Source of the DNA: Flavitalea plasmicola
GTDB taxonomy: Bacteria; Bacteroidota; Bacteroidia; Chitinophagales; Chitinophagaceae
Assembly (NCBI RefSeq): GCF_030546645.1
Contig: NZ_JAUOTO010000004.1
Coordinates: 930,001 to 994,000, forward strand
DNA: 64,000 nt
Direction of reading: 5' to 3'
In this document: positions 7,057-16,150 of the stretch, one piece after another
Position numbering within the stretch: position 1 is the stretch's first letter
How the letters are laid out: every line of letters begins with the position of its first letter
Translations under genes and position numbers: made by a program
Notes under the pieces: model-generated
Told to the model about the DNA's origin: nothing
Seen by the model: the letters and a program-made list of their open reading frames with translations, nothing else
The model's database searches: none

Positions 7057-9228
7057 ATGAAAGCAATCGTTATATGCCTATGGGCATGTATAATGGCATT
7101 TCCTGCGATAGCCCAGATGCACCATGAAATGCCCGCATCGCCCATACAGCGGGAGCCATTCCGGACACTGCGTTCCGGAAGAGTGATCTATCATTTATAT
7201 ATCACCGATACTACGGTGAATTATTCGGGTAAAAAGGTAAACGCCATTGCGGTCAACGGCTCCATTCCGGGGCCGGCCCTCTATTTTACAGAAGGTGATA
7301 CGGCCGAGATCCATATTCATAATGAAATGATGATGGAGACTTCCGTGCACTGGCATGGCATCATCCTTCCGAATAAATATGACGGGGTGTCCTACCTCAC
7401 CACTCCGCCCATCGCCGCCATGCATTCCTATGTGGCCACTTTCCCTATCGTACAGAACGGGACCTACTGGTATCATTCCCATACGATGCTCCAGGAACAA
7501 AGCGGCGAATATGGGGCGTTCATCATCCGCAAGCGGGAGCCGGAACCCATGAAGGAGTATACCATCCTGCTGAGCGATTGGACGAATGAAAAGCCAGAGC
7601 AGGTACAGCGCAGGCTGCACAATGCCACGGATTGGTATGCGATTAAGAAGCGCAGCGTACAGGATTATGCCGCTGCCATCAAACAAAAACACTTCGGCAC
7701 CAAGCTCAACAATGAACGTAAACGTATGCTGGCCATGGACGTCAGCGACGTCTATTACGACCGTTTTTTTGCCAACGGCCTCCGACAGGACGAGCAGACC
7801 ACATTCAAGGCCGGCGACAAAGTACATCTCCGCATCATCAATGGCAGTTCTTCCACCTACTTCTGGATGACTTATGCAGGCGGTAAGTTAGCCGTCATCG
7901 CCAATGATGGAAAAGACGTCGAGCCTGTGGAAGTGGACCGGTTCATCGTAGGAACGGCAGAGACCTATGACGCCGTTGTCACCATTCCCGATCGAGGCAG
8001 CTATGAACTCCTGGCTACATCCGAAGACAGGACGGGATCGGCGTCGGTATGGTTGGGAGAAGGAACAAAGGTGAAAGCGAAGCCACTGCCCCGGCTGGAC
8101 TACTTTGCGGGGATGAAAATGATGAACGACATGATGAAGGGAAACGGGGAAATGAATGATATGGGCATGCAGATGACCCACCAGGTGATGGATATGAATG
8201 CCGTGATGTATAAGGAGTCCATCGGCAAGACACTGAACTACGGAATGCTGCGTTCACCCGTCAAGACGACTTTGCCGGAAGCTCCCGTCAAATTACTACG
8301 GTTCAATCTCACGGGCAATATGAACCGGTATGTCTGGACCATCGATAACAAAGCCGTCTCCGAGACAGACAGGATACTGATCAGAAAGGGGGAGAATGTG
8401 CGGATCATTCTCTACAACGGAACGATGATGCGTCATCCCATGCACCTGCATGGCCACTTCTTCCGGCTCCTGAATGGTCAGGGAGACTATGCGCCATTAA
8501 AGAATACGGTGGATATCATGCCCATGGAAACAGATACGTTGGAATTTGCCGCCACGGAAAGCGGCGATTGGTTCTTCCATTGTCATATCCTGTACCATAT
8601 GATGAGCGGCATGGGACGGATCTTCCATTATGAGGGCTCGCCGCCCGATCCGGCATTGGGCGATCCGAAAAAGGCGTTGAAAAAGGTCTATGCGGACGAC
8701 AGGACCCTTTATCCCATGGGAAGGGTAGGGCTGGAAAGCAATGGCAGCGACGGAGAAGTGATCGTTGCCGACAGACGCTACAGGCTGCAGACGGAATGGC
8801 GGGTGGGTACGGATGGGAATAAAGGTTATGAGAGCGAGACCCATTTCGGAAGATATCTCGGAAGGATGCAGTTCTGGCTGCCCTATGTAGGCTGGGACTT
8901 CCGCTACCGAAGGGGCGGCGTCATGGAAAAGAACCTCTTTGGACAGGAGGATACGAAAAATAAGCGTTCCGTATTATGCGTAGGACTACAGTATACGTTG
9001 CCGTTCCTGGTAACGGCGGATGCCCGTGTGGATATGAAGGGCAATCTCCGGCTCCAGCTGGGCAGGGAAGATATACCTGTCACCAGCAGGCTGCGGTTCA
9101 ATTTCATGGCGAATACGGACAGGGAATACATGGTGGGGTTCCGGTATATTCTCACTAAGTACTTCGGTCTTTCAACCCACTATGACAGTGATATGGGCTT
9201 TGGAGCAGGGGTGACCTTTAATTACTAG
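7057..9228 (+). CDS. Multicopper oxidase with C-terminal outer-membrane-barrel-like extension
   Basis: A 723-residue protein with a signal peptide (ends PAIAQ). Residues about 50-545 form a three-domain multicopper oxidase with all four copper-site motifs: HWHG (about 98), YWYHSHT (about 137), HPMHLHGHFF (about 460) and HCHILYHMMSGMG (about 507). A Met-rich stretch near 350-390 (MKMMNDMMKG, MNDMGMQM) is usual in copper-resistance oxidases and probably binds Cu(I). Residues about 560-723 do not belong to the oxidase fold: they are rich in alternating aromatic strands and end in FNY, like a small beta-barrel or CopB-like unit. The likely role is oxidation of Cu(I) to Cu(II) in the periplasm. 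The end overlaps the convergent GH27 gene by 11 bp. Confidence 0.92.
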   Translation: MKAIVICLWACIMAFPAIAQMHHEMPASPIQREPFRTLRSGRVIYHLYITDTTVNYSGKKVNAIAVNGSIPGPALYFTEGDTAEIHIHNEMMMETSVHWHGIILPNKYDGVSYLTTPPIAAMHSYVATFPIVQNGTYWYHSHTMLQEQSGEYGAFIIRKREPEPMKEYTILLSDWTNEKPEQVQRRLHNATDWYAIKKRSVQDYAAAIKQKHFGTKLNNERKRMLAMDVSDVYYDRFFANGLRQDEQTTFKAGDKVHLRIINGSSSTYFWMTYAGGKLAVIANDGKDVEPVEVDRFIVGTAETYDAVVTIPDRGSYELLATSEDRTGSASVWLGEGTKVKAKPLPRLDYFAGMKMMNDMMKGNGEMNDMGMQMTHQVMDMNAVMYKESIGKTLNYGMLRSPVKTTLPEAPVKLLRFNLTGNMNRYVWTIDNKAVSETDRILIRKGENVRIILYNGTMMRHPMHLHGHFFRLLNGQGDYAPLKNTVDIMPMETDTLEFAATESGDWFFHCHILYHMMSGMGRIFHYEGSPPDPALGDPKKALKKVYADDRTLYPMGRVGLESNGSDGEVIVADRRYRLQTEWRVGTDGNKGYESETHFGRYLGRMQFWLPYVGWDFRYRRGGVMEKNLFGQEDTKNKRSVLCVGLQYTLPFLVTADARVDMKGNLRLQLGREDIPVTSRLRFNFMANTDREYMVGFRYILTKYFGLSTHYDSDMGFGAGVTFNY

Positions 9229-11452
9229 CGAGTTTTAGAAGCACGGACCCATGAGGGGGTAACAGGAGCCTGGGTACATTTTGCACCGTCCCCAGGCTCT
9301 TTTGCCGCCATGCATCCCGTACTCTTTGCGTACGCCTGAACCCCAGCTCTTTCCATGGAAGTCTTACATGGCTGTAGCCGGAGGTCATATTAAAAACGCC
9401 TATCGCCTTTCCGCCGTCAGCCAGCTGTTTTACCCACACCTGCGTACTGTCGTTCTCAACCATGCGTTGAGCCTGGCTGCCAAGGACATCCTGGTCGATG
9501 GCCAGTACCTCGGAATTGGTCAGCAGATTCCGGGTGAAAGCGTCCAGCTTGCTGAGATCGCATCCGATGAGCAATGGAGCTGACAACAGGCACCAAAGGC
9601 TGACGTGCGTGTATTGTTCGTCCGGCGTCAGCCTTGTTGGATGAAGATCCTGACCCCATCCCACCTTTCCCACGATCATCATGTCGGGATCATTCCAATG
9701 CCCGGGGCCAGCATAAGGGTAGAGCCGGGCCTGCCCGAAGCCGATGCTACTAAAGCTTTGCCAGGTGTCCTCGATGTCTTCCGTCGTCCGCCAGCTTTGT
9801 GCGTGGACCTGCGAGCCCCATTTCCAGACATCTCTCATTCCGTACTGGCAAAGATTGTATACGATATCCCGCTTTTGCTTTTGCAGCGCTTCGTCCATGA
9901 TGGAATATGGCTTTATGAATGTCGTCAGCGCACTGTCATTCCTGGCTATTTCATCATAGCTGCACCAGTCATATTTTAAATAATCCACACCCCATGCTGC
10001 ATAAGTGCTGGCATCTTTCTCCTCATTCCGATAGGATCCCAGATAGCCGCCGCAAGTCCGGGGTCCGGGGGAAGAATAGATCCCGAACTTCAATCCACGG
10101 CTATGCAGCCAGGTACCCAGCGCCATCATATCATCAAACTTTTCATTGGGGACAACACTGCTGTCTGTGGCGCGGACGGGTTTTTGCCATCCGTCATCAA
10201 TATTGATATAGGTCCAGCCATAATCGATCAATCCCTTATCGATCAATGCCTGTGCGGATTGCATTACTTTGTCTGCACTGACATTGATACCCCAGCAATT
10301 CCAGCTGTTCCAGCCCATAGGAGGAGTAAGCGCCAGCCTGGCTCCGGCAACGATATTGAAATGCTGCTGCGCCTTGCCCAGGCTATTGCTCACAGTGATC
10401 ACCACTGGATAGCTGCCACTGTCGGTAACCACACCGCCGATCATACCTGTAGAGGGGTCTATTTGTACACCCGCTGGCAGACCCGAGGCCGCATACCGCA
10501 AAGGCTTTTTACCTGTGGCGGCGATCTTGAACAAGACCGGTGATCCCGGATGGAGACCCAGCACAGCCGCGCTGTTGATCCGAGGGAGGTCGGCAGGTGA
10601 GGGTGTAAGGGTATAGGGCAAGGTTTGCTTTTCGGATCTCACCAGTGTCGTGCCTGTCTGGGTGAATGACCAGGATATTTCGACACCCGGCCTGTTAGGT
10701 ACGGTGAAATGGAAGACACTCTTGTCTAAAGGTCGGATATGGAGCACCGCATTTTTCTGTGTGATGATGCCATGCGCCGCCGCATCCAGGATCTTTGTCT
10801 TCAGCACGCCGTCAAAATAGACGGAATAGCTATTGGATACGGTTAAGGTCAGGGTAGCCTTATCCGCATCGTACCGTATATCTTCCGCCGCCATCGTTAT
10901 AGCAAGACCATCCGTTTTCTCCAGCATGTCGATGTACGGTGCGCCCATAAAGATGCCTCCCGTCCCTCCTCCATCGTATACTTTTATCGAAATGATATTC
11001 TCCGCGTCCCATTTGACGGCAGCGGCCTCGGCCGCAATATGATATTCCCTGGTGGCCGGCCATTTACTGACATATCCTCCCGCATCGTCCGGGAAGGCCC
11101 CTGTTTTGCCGACCTTTACACCATTGAAATACGTCTCGTCGACATCGTTGACATGCGCCAGGAACAGCCGGAGACTATCTTTCCAGAACGCATTTTCCCT
11201 GAGCGAGGAAGGAACGAATACATGGATCCTGTACCATGCAAAGCCATGGTAATTATCGAAACCCTGTGCCTGCCACACCTGCCCGGTCTGTAAGGTTTTC
11301 CATGTCTTATCGTCAAAGCCCGGGAAGGACCAGGCCGGATCATCGCCGGTCGTAAACTGTGCTTTATCCAGGAAAATGGCGTCTTTATGCTGCGCGAAAG
11401 CCGCACAGGACAGCAGCCAGCAGGCGAAGGTGGCGGTGATCTTTTGGAACAT
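9218..11452 (-). CDS. Secreted alpha-galactosidase, glycoside hydrolase family 27, multidomain
   Basis: A 744-residue protein with a signal peptide (ends AAFAQ). Residues about 25-180 form a jelly-roll carbohydrate-binding type domain (WYRIHVFVPSS, YFNGVKVGKTGAFP). A putative Ig domain (about 300-370, SGLPAGVQIDPSTGMIGG) precedes the catalytic barrel, which begins LTPPMGWNSWNCWG and contains DDGWQ. The nucleophile Asp495 is in KYDWC and the acid/base Asp559 in RTTEDIED. The end is a C-terminal beta domain. GH27 enzymes release terminal alpha-galactosyl units (sometimes alpha-N-acetylgalactosamine or beta-arabinopyranose) with retention. There is no sus gene next to it, so it stands alone between the copper cluster and the HD gene. 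Confidence 0.93.
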   Translation of the reverse strand: MFQKITATFACWLLSCAAFAQHKDAIFLDKAQFTTGDDPAWSFPGFDDKTWKTLQTGQVWQAQGFDNYHGFAWYRIHVFVPSSLRENAFWKDSLRLFLAHVNDVDETYFNGVKVGKTGAFPDDAGGYVSKWPATREYHIAAEAAAVKWDAENIISIKVYDGGGTGGIFMGAPYIDMLEKTDGLAITMAAEDIRYDADKATLTLTVSNSYSVYFDGVLKTKILDAAAHGIITQKNAVLHIRPLDKSVFHFTVPNRPGVEISWSFTQTGTTLVRSEKQTLPYTLTPSPADLPRINSAAVLGLHPGSPVLFKIAATGKKPLRYAASGLPAGVQIDPSTGMIGGVVTDSGSYPVVITVSNSLGKAQQHFNIVAGARLALTPPMGWNSWNCWGINVSADKVMQSAQALIDKGLIDYGWTYINIDDGWQKPVRATDSSVVPNEKFDDMMALGTWLHSRGLKFGIYSSPGPRTCGGYLGSYRNEEKDASTYAAWGVDYLKYDWCSYDEIARNDSALTTFIKPYSIMDEALQKQKRDIVYNLCQYGMRDVWKWGSQVHAQSWRTTEDIEDTWQSFSSIGFGQARLYPYAGPGHWNDPDMMIVGKVGWGQDLHPTRLTPDEQYTHVSLWCLLSAPLLIGCDLSKLDAFTRNLLTNSEVLAIDQDVLGSQAQRMVENDSTQVWVKQLADGGKAIGVFNMTSGYSHVRLPWKELGFRRTQRVRDAWRQKSLGTVQNVPRLLLPPHGSVLLKLASN
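9266..9303 (+). terminator. Probable terminator of the copper cluster, inside the convergent GH27 gene
   Basis: A 9-bp perfect stem (GAGCCTGGG / CCCAGGCTC) with a 16-base loop is followed by TCTTTT. It lies 38 bp after the multicopper oxidase stop, within the last codons of the GH27 gene on the other strand. Confidence 0.5.
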
Positions 11453-11565
11453 GGCAACAAATCTAGCTGAACGACCGCCGTATCCATAGAAGGTTTTTAG
11501 TAAATTGTTGCCTGATATTAACCAGTCCAGAATTTCTTCAGAATTGACTTCGAAATTTACCAGGC

Positions 11566-12147
11566 ATGGATTATAGCAAAATTGAAAGGGACGTAGAAGA
11601 ATATGTAAGGAATAGCTATGTTTTTTCCGACAGGCATTTTCCCTATCACAATCTGGATCATACGGTAGACGTTGTTCATTTTACGGAAGAGATCTGCGGA
11701 TACTATCTCCTGTCAGCGCCGGAGCGCTTTATTGTAAAGGTCTCCGCCTGGTTCCATGACATCGGTCATTTAAATGGGGACATGACAGGACATGAAGAGC
11801 GTGGAGCAGCGATCATGCGGACCTGCCTGACTCCCTTGCCTGTGCCCGAACGGCTGGTAACTGCCATTGCAGGTTGTATCATGGCTACGAAGTACCCATG
11901 GGATCCGCACACATTGTATGAGGAAATACTTTGCGACGCGGATACTTTTCATTTTGGCACATCAAAATTTAAGGAAACGGATACTGCGGTGAAAAGAGAA
12001 GTTGAATTACGGACAGGAAAGATATATCCTGACTGGCACAAAAAAAGCATAAAGTTGCTGGAAGAGCATCGTTTTTTTACAAAATACTGCCAGGACTTGC
12101 TGGACAGCGGGAAGCAGGAAAATATAAGGTGGCTGAAAAGTCTCTAG
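11566..12147 (+). CDS. HD-domain metal-dependent phosphohydrolase
   Basis: A 193-residue soluble protein. The HD superfamily residues are visible: the helix HNLDHTVDV near residue 25, the paired metal ligands WFHDIGHL near 65, GHEERGA, and the last Asp in LCDADTFHFG near 126. No membrane segment or second domain is present. HD domains of this type hydrolyse phosphate esters of nucleotides, but the substrate cannot be deduced. Related HD domains in Bacteroidota are often fused to membrane effector domains; this copy is not. The stop overlaps the convergent AlkD-type gene by four bases. Confidence 0.82.
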   Translation: MDYSKIERDVEEYVRNSYVFSDRHFPYHNLDHTVDVVHFTEEICGYYLLSAPERFIVKVSAWFHDIGHLNGDMTGHEERGAAIMRTCLTPLPVPERLVTAIAGCIMATKYPWDPHTLYEEILCDADTFHFGTSKFKETDTAVKREVELRTGKIYPDWHKKSIKLLEEHRFFTKYCQDLLDSGKQENIRWLKSL

Positions 12148-12851
12148 CATTTCACCGTCTTCTTTTTTTTGCCCAGGCTGCCTCTGTCTTCTATCTTTTT
12201 AATATACGCGATGGCGTCCGGCATTTCACGGGCTGTCCCATGCATATCTACTTTCACCACACCCATCTTTTTGGCTGTTGCGATGGCTTCCTCCGTCAGT
12301 GGCGTCACGTAGGCGCCGACGGAAATGATAAAGTTATTCATATTGTACTTTACGCAATTGGCCGAGGCGTGTATGGTCTTTCCGACGCGGGCCAGCAGGG
12401 CTTTCAGTGCCTTTAAATCCAGCTCGCTATCCGGCTTCAGCGCTACCAGGTTGGAAAGGGTCGACCAGCCTGCGGCAGCAATATGCGCTTCTTTCGATTC
12501 GATCCATTCCAGCGCCAGCTCATAGCCATGGAGGCTCTCCGCAGCCACCCAGGGGACGGTGTATCCACATAAGGTGTCGGAATCGGCCTGCTTCACCCAG
12601 GATTGAAGGTCTTTCTTCGTCATTTTTTTATCGTCCGCAATGAGGCCCGCCAGGTACATGGCGTCAGCGTTACCTGTGGCATACAAGTCCTTCGCGAGCT
12701 GGTAATCTTTTTTTATCTGCTTCTGGATGGGTTTCAGATCGGATACTTTTACACCGAAAAGCGGCTCTTTTATACCGTGTTTCAAATGTATATTCTTTAT
12801 TTGCGGGCTGCCCAGGGATTCCAGCCGGGCCATGATCTCTTTTACTGTCAT
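12144..12851 (-). CDS. DNA alkylation repair protein (AlkD-like HEAT-repeat family)
   Basis: A 235-residue all-helical protein with the family layout: an N-terminal KHGIKEPLFGVKVSDLKPIQK segment, the YLAGLIADD helix, the WVKQADSDTLCGYTVPWVA segment, and a C-terminal Lys-rich tail (GKKKKTVKC). AlkD-type enzymes use HEAT-like repeats to grip DNA and remove alkylated or bulky bases without flipping. This branch lacks an obvious match to the catalytic Trp/Asp/Trp set that I can align by eye, so glycosylase activity is likely but not proven. It is convergent with the HD gene, with a 4-bp overlap. Confidence 0.85.
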   Translation of the reverse strand: MTVKEIMARLESLGSPQIKNIHLKHGIKEPLFGVKVSDLKPIQKQIKKDYQLAKDLYATGNADAMYLAGLIADDKKMTKKDLQSWVKQADSDTLCGYTVPWVAAESLHGYELALEWIESKEAHIAAAGWSTLSNLVALKPDSELDLKALKALLARVGKTIHASANCVKYNMNNFIISVGAYVTPLTEEAIATAKKMGVVKVDMHGTAREMPDAIAYIKKIEDRGSLGKKKKTVKC

Positions 12852-12945
12852 GGGAGAAGGGATTGTAGGTAAATTTACTTATTTTTTCTGCCCGGTCTTC
12901 AGAATTCCTCCAGATTGAGGTGGTTAATTTGCTCAAAGCAGCAGA

Positions 12946-13620
12946 ATGAAAATACTAATCGTCGAAGACGAACAGGAATTGATGAAAAGTATGGCCACCT
13001 ATCTTAAAAGTGAAAACTTTGTCTGTGAAGAGGCTCCCGATTATAAGACGGCCCGGGAAAAGATAGAGCTTTTCAGCTATGACTGCATCCTGCTGGATGT
13101 GTCCCTTCCCGACGGGAATGGCCTTTCATTGCTGAACGAGTTAAAGGAAAACAAAAAGTCCGACGGCGTCATCGTTATTTCGGCAAAGAACTCCATCGGC
13201 GACAGGATCCAGGGATTGAACCTGGGGGCGGACGATTATCTTACGAAGCCCTTTCACTTGTCCGAATTAAATGCCCGTATCCTGGCGGTTATCCGCAGGC
13301 GACATTTTCAGGGGCAGCAGATACTTATTTTTAATGAATTAACGATCGATCTAACGGCCAAGACGGTCACTGTTCACCGATGTACAGTGGAGCTTACCCG
13401 GAAGGAATATGATCTGCTGTTATATCTTGCCTATAACAAGAACAGGGTCATTTCGAAGAATGCTATTGCCGAACACTTGTCGGGCGATGAATCGGATATT
13501 TACAGTAATTACGATTTTATTTATTCTCATATGAAAAACCTTAAAAAGAAACTGCAGCAGGCAGGCTGTAGCGAGTATATCCGGTCGATCTATGGAATGG
13601 GTTACAAATTCGACGTTTGA
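12946..13620 (+). CDS. OmpR/PhoB-family response regulator
   Basis: A 224-residue response regulator. The receiver domain spans residues 1 to about 115, with acidic residues VEDEQE at the start, the phosphoacceptor Asp51 in CILLDVSLPDG, and the conserved Lys in DDYLTKPFHLSEL. The C-terminal winged helix (about 125-224) carries LTRKEYDLLLYLAYNKNRV and the final IRSIYGMGYKFDV, typical of OmpR proteins. It is followed at once by the sensor kinase gene and then by a tripartite efflux system, so it probably controls that pump. Confidence 0.95.
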   Translation: MKILIVEDEQELMKSMATYLKSENFVCEEAPDYKTAREKIELFSYDCILLDVSLPDGNGLSLLNELKENKKSDGVIVISAKNSIGDRIQGLNLGADDYLTKPFHLSELNARILAVIRRRHFQGQQILIFNELTIDLTAKTVTVHRCTVELTRKEYDLLLYLAYNKNRVISKNAIAEHLSGDESDIYSNYDFIYSHMKNLKKKLQQAGCSEYIRSIYGMGYKFDV

Positions 13621-13622
13621 CC

Positions 13623-14906
13623 ATGAGGCTTAATAATAAGACCATACGTAATTATCTGTTTTATTCATCCCTCATTTTTCTGTTGACCATCCCTCTATTC
13701 TATTTCGTGGTGCGATCGGTTCTTCTGCATTCTGTGGATAGATCCCTGCGCTCCCAGCTGCGGGAGATCCGTTCGAATTTGGGTGAGATCCGGTCGCAGG
13801 CTGACCTGACGGCCTGGTCCAGGCTGGATAAGGATATTTCCTTGTCGCCGGCCGATGAGGTCATCGGAGACCGTATTTACACCGGCTACCGATTTAGCCC
13901 AAAGCACAGGGAAAAGGAACCTTACAGGGAGATTGCAGGCATGATCACTGTAGGCGGGAAGACGTATCGGCTGATCATCAGCAGCAGCCTCGTCGAGAAC
14001 GAGGATCTCCTGGGCAGCATATTGCTGGTGCAGGCCGCTGTATTGCTGATGCTCATCGGCGGCATGCTTTGGATCAACCAAAAAGTGTCTAAAAGACTGT
14101 GGCAGCCCTTTTACGTCGCTTTGAAAAATATGCATCAATTCCAGGTCAACAAACAGACCAATCTTTCCTTCCTGGCCAGCACCACCGACGAGTTCAATGA
14201 GCTGAATGTGGCAATGAAGAATCTTTTCAGCCGCAGCTCCGAAATATTCCTGCAGCAGAAGGAGTTTACAGAGAATGCGTCTCACGAGATGCAAACTCCG
14301 CTGGCCATTTTCCAGAGCAAGCTGGAGCTGTTGATGCAGACCCCGCATTTATCGGAGGAGCAGGCGGACCTGATCAATTCCCTGGACGTTACCAACAGGC
14401 GTCTGATAAAATTAAATAAATCGCTTCTGCTGCTGGCAAAGATCGAGAACAATCAATACCAAACTGTCGAAGAGGTGGAGATAGGATCCATATGCAGCAG
14501 GCTCATACGGCATTCCCGGATACATGCGGAAGCAAGGAATATTTCCATCCACGGGGATTTCCCGGACGCCATCATTGTCAGCGTCAATATCACCCTGATA
14601 GAAATCCTCATAGGCAACCTGCTTTCCAATGCCATCCGGTACAACACAGACAATGGAGCGATTGTGGTAAGAACGGAGAAGGACACGCTTGTTATCGAGA
14701 ACACGGGCGCATCCACACCGCTGGTTTTGAGCAGGATCTTTGACCGGTTCTACAAGCAGGCGGGTCCGGCAGGGAGTGATGACAGCACTGGTCTGGGACT
14801 TGCCATCGTAAAAAATATATGTACTCTTTACCGCTATAGCGTCGATTATTCTTTCCAGGAAGGCAGGCATGTCTTCCGTATATTATTTAAACGTGATCCC
14901 GAATGA
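13623..14906 (+). CDS. Membrane sensor histidine kinase
   Basis: A 427-residue kinase. The ATG at 13623, two bases after the response-regulator stop, was chosen over an in-frame TTG two codons earlier. Two membrane helices (about 10-32 and 135-155) flank a periplasmic sensor of about 100 residues with no recognised fold. After a HAMP-like linker comes the HisKA helix with ENASHEMQTPLA (His221), then the ATPase domain with an N-box near ILIGNLLSNAIRYN, IENTGAS, RIFDRFYK and GLGLAIVK. The stop overlaps the next start (ATGA), so the kinase and the TolC-like gene are translationally coupled. It presumably senses an envelope stress or toxic compound; the signal is unknown. Confidence 0.94.
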   Translation: MRLNNKTIRNYLFYSSLIFLLTIPLFYFVVRSVLLHSVDRSLRSQLREIRSNLGEIRSQADLTAWSRLDKDISLSPADEVIGDRIYTGYRFSPKHREKEPYREIAGMITVGGKTYRLIISSSLVENEDLLGSILLVQAAVLLMLIGGMLWINQKVSKRLWQPFYVALKNMHQFQVNKQTNLSFLASTTDEFNELNVAMKNLFSRSSEIFLQQKEFTENASHEMQTPLAIFQSKLELLMQTPHLSEEQADLINSLDVTNRRLIKLNKSLLLLAKIENNQYQTVEEVEIGSICSRLIRHSRIHAEARNISIHGDFPDAIIVSVNITLIEILIGNLLSNAIRYNTDNGAIVVRTEKDTLVIENTGASTPLVLSRIFDRFYKQAGPAGSDDSTGLGLAIVKNICTLYRYSVDYSFQEGRHVFRILFKRDPE

Positions 14907-16138
14907 AAAAAGGCTTTCTATATATTCTTTTAAGTGTCCGCCTTTGCGCCTTCGGCCAGGATCATAACCTGGACTACTATCTCGGGCGGGCCAGGGACAA
15001 CAGTCCTTTATTGAAGGACTATCAGAATCAGCTGCTTTCAAACGGAGTGGACAGTCAGCTGATCCGGGCCTCGTATCTGCCGCAGGTAAACGGTGTCAGT
15101 AATAATTCCTATGCACCTTTGATCGGCGGCTATGGATATGACAATGCTGTTACCAATGGAGGCCAGCTTTCCGCCCAGGTGCTGGCGACCAAGACATTTG
15201 TGGGCAGGAACTACCTGTCCGCGCAATACCAGACCCTTTCCCTGAATCAAAAGACCATCGGCAACGCCACGGCGATAGCCCGGCGGGACCTGAAGAAGAC
15301 GGTGACTGCCCAGTACATCACCGCATACGGCGACATGGTGATCATGAACTTCAACCGGGAAACCCTGGCGCTGCTGCAAAAGGAGGAGGGCATATTGAAA
15401 GGGCTGACACAGGCCAATATATATAAGCAGACCGATTATCTTACGTTCTATGTTACCATGCAGCAACAGCAGCTGATCTTCCGGCAGTCGGAGATCCAGT
15501 TCAGGAACGACTTTGCCTTGCTGAATTATTTATGCGGTGTCGTCGACACTGCAGTCACCGATCTTCCGGATCCCGGATTGAAAATGTCCGTACTGCCGGA
15601 TGCATACAGCTCTGAGTTTTACAGGCAATATACCATTGACAGCCTGAAGAACATTAACCAGCACGCGCTCGTCAATTACAGCTACAAACCCAAGTTAAGC
15701 GTATTCGCGGATGCCGGGTATTTATCAAGCTATCCATTCCAGCTTGGCAGGAATTTCGGAACGAGCTTTGGGCTTTCGCTCAATGTGCCGATCTACGACG
15801 GGAAGCAGCGGCAAATGAAATTCAAAAAGATCGATATTGCCGAAAGGACAAGGACCGGTTATCGGGATTTCTTTCTGCGGCAGTATGACCAACAGATAGC
15901 CCAATTAACACAGCAGCTACGCGCCACCGAATCGCTGATCGAGGATATCAGGGGGCAGATCAAGTATTCCAGCGCCCTGATCGAAGTGAACGCCAAGCTG
16001 CTGGAGACAGGCAATGTCAGGATCACCGAACTGGTGCTGGCTATCAATACGTGGCTGAATGCCAGGAACCTGCTGAACCAGAATTACACCAGCAGGCTGC
16101 AGATCATTAACCAGATCAATTATTGGGAAGCTTTATAA
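14903..16138 (+). CDS. TolC-family outer-membrane efflux channel
   Basis: A 411-residue protein with a signal peptide (ends RLCAFGQ). Long helices and repeat symmetry fit the TolC fold: the first repeat with NSPLLKDYQNQLLSN and YLPQVNGVSNNSYAPL, the second with GTSFGLSLNVPIYDGKQR and late coiled helices (QQIAQLTQQLRATESLIEDI). It should form the outer-membrane exit duct for the adaptor and RND pump encoded downstream. The ATG overlaps the kinase stop by four bases, an unusual coupling of sensor and channel in one operon. Confidence 0.92.
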   Translation: MKKGFLYILLSVRLCAFGQDHNLDYYLGRARDNSPLLKDYQNQLLSNGVDSQLIRASYLPQVNGVSNNSYAPLIGGYGYDNAVTNGGQLSAQVLATKTFVGRNYLSAQYQTLSLNQKTIGNATAIARRDLKKTVTAQYITAYGDMVIMNFNRETLALLQKEEGILKGLTQANIYKQTDYLTFYVTMQQQQLIFRQSEIQFRNDFALLNYLCGVVDTAVTDLPDPGLKMSVLPDAYSSEFYRQYTIDSLKNINQHALVNYSYKPKLSVFADAGYLSSYPFQLGRNFGTSFGLSLNVPIYDGKQRQMKFKKIDIAERTRTGYRDFFLRQYDQQIAQLTQQLRATESLIEDIRGQIKYSSALIEVNAKLLETGNVRITELVLAINTWLNARNLLNQNYTSRLQIINQINYWEAL

Positions 16139-16150
16139 AACCATAGGTAC

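Noticed and set aside
7195-7827. A 210-codon minus-strand frame within the multicopper oxidase gene.
   Set aside because: It contradicts an intact copper oxidase with all motifs and has no similarity to known families.
11566-12147. Reading the HD protein as part of a Pycsar-type defence effector.
   Set aside because: The protein lacks the membrane effector domain and no cyclase gene is nearby.
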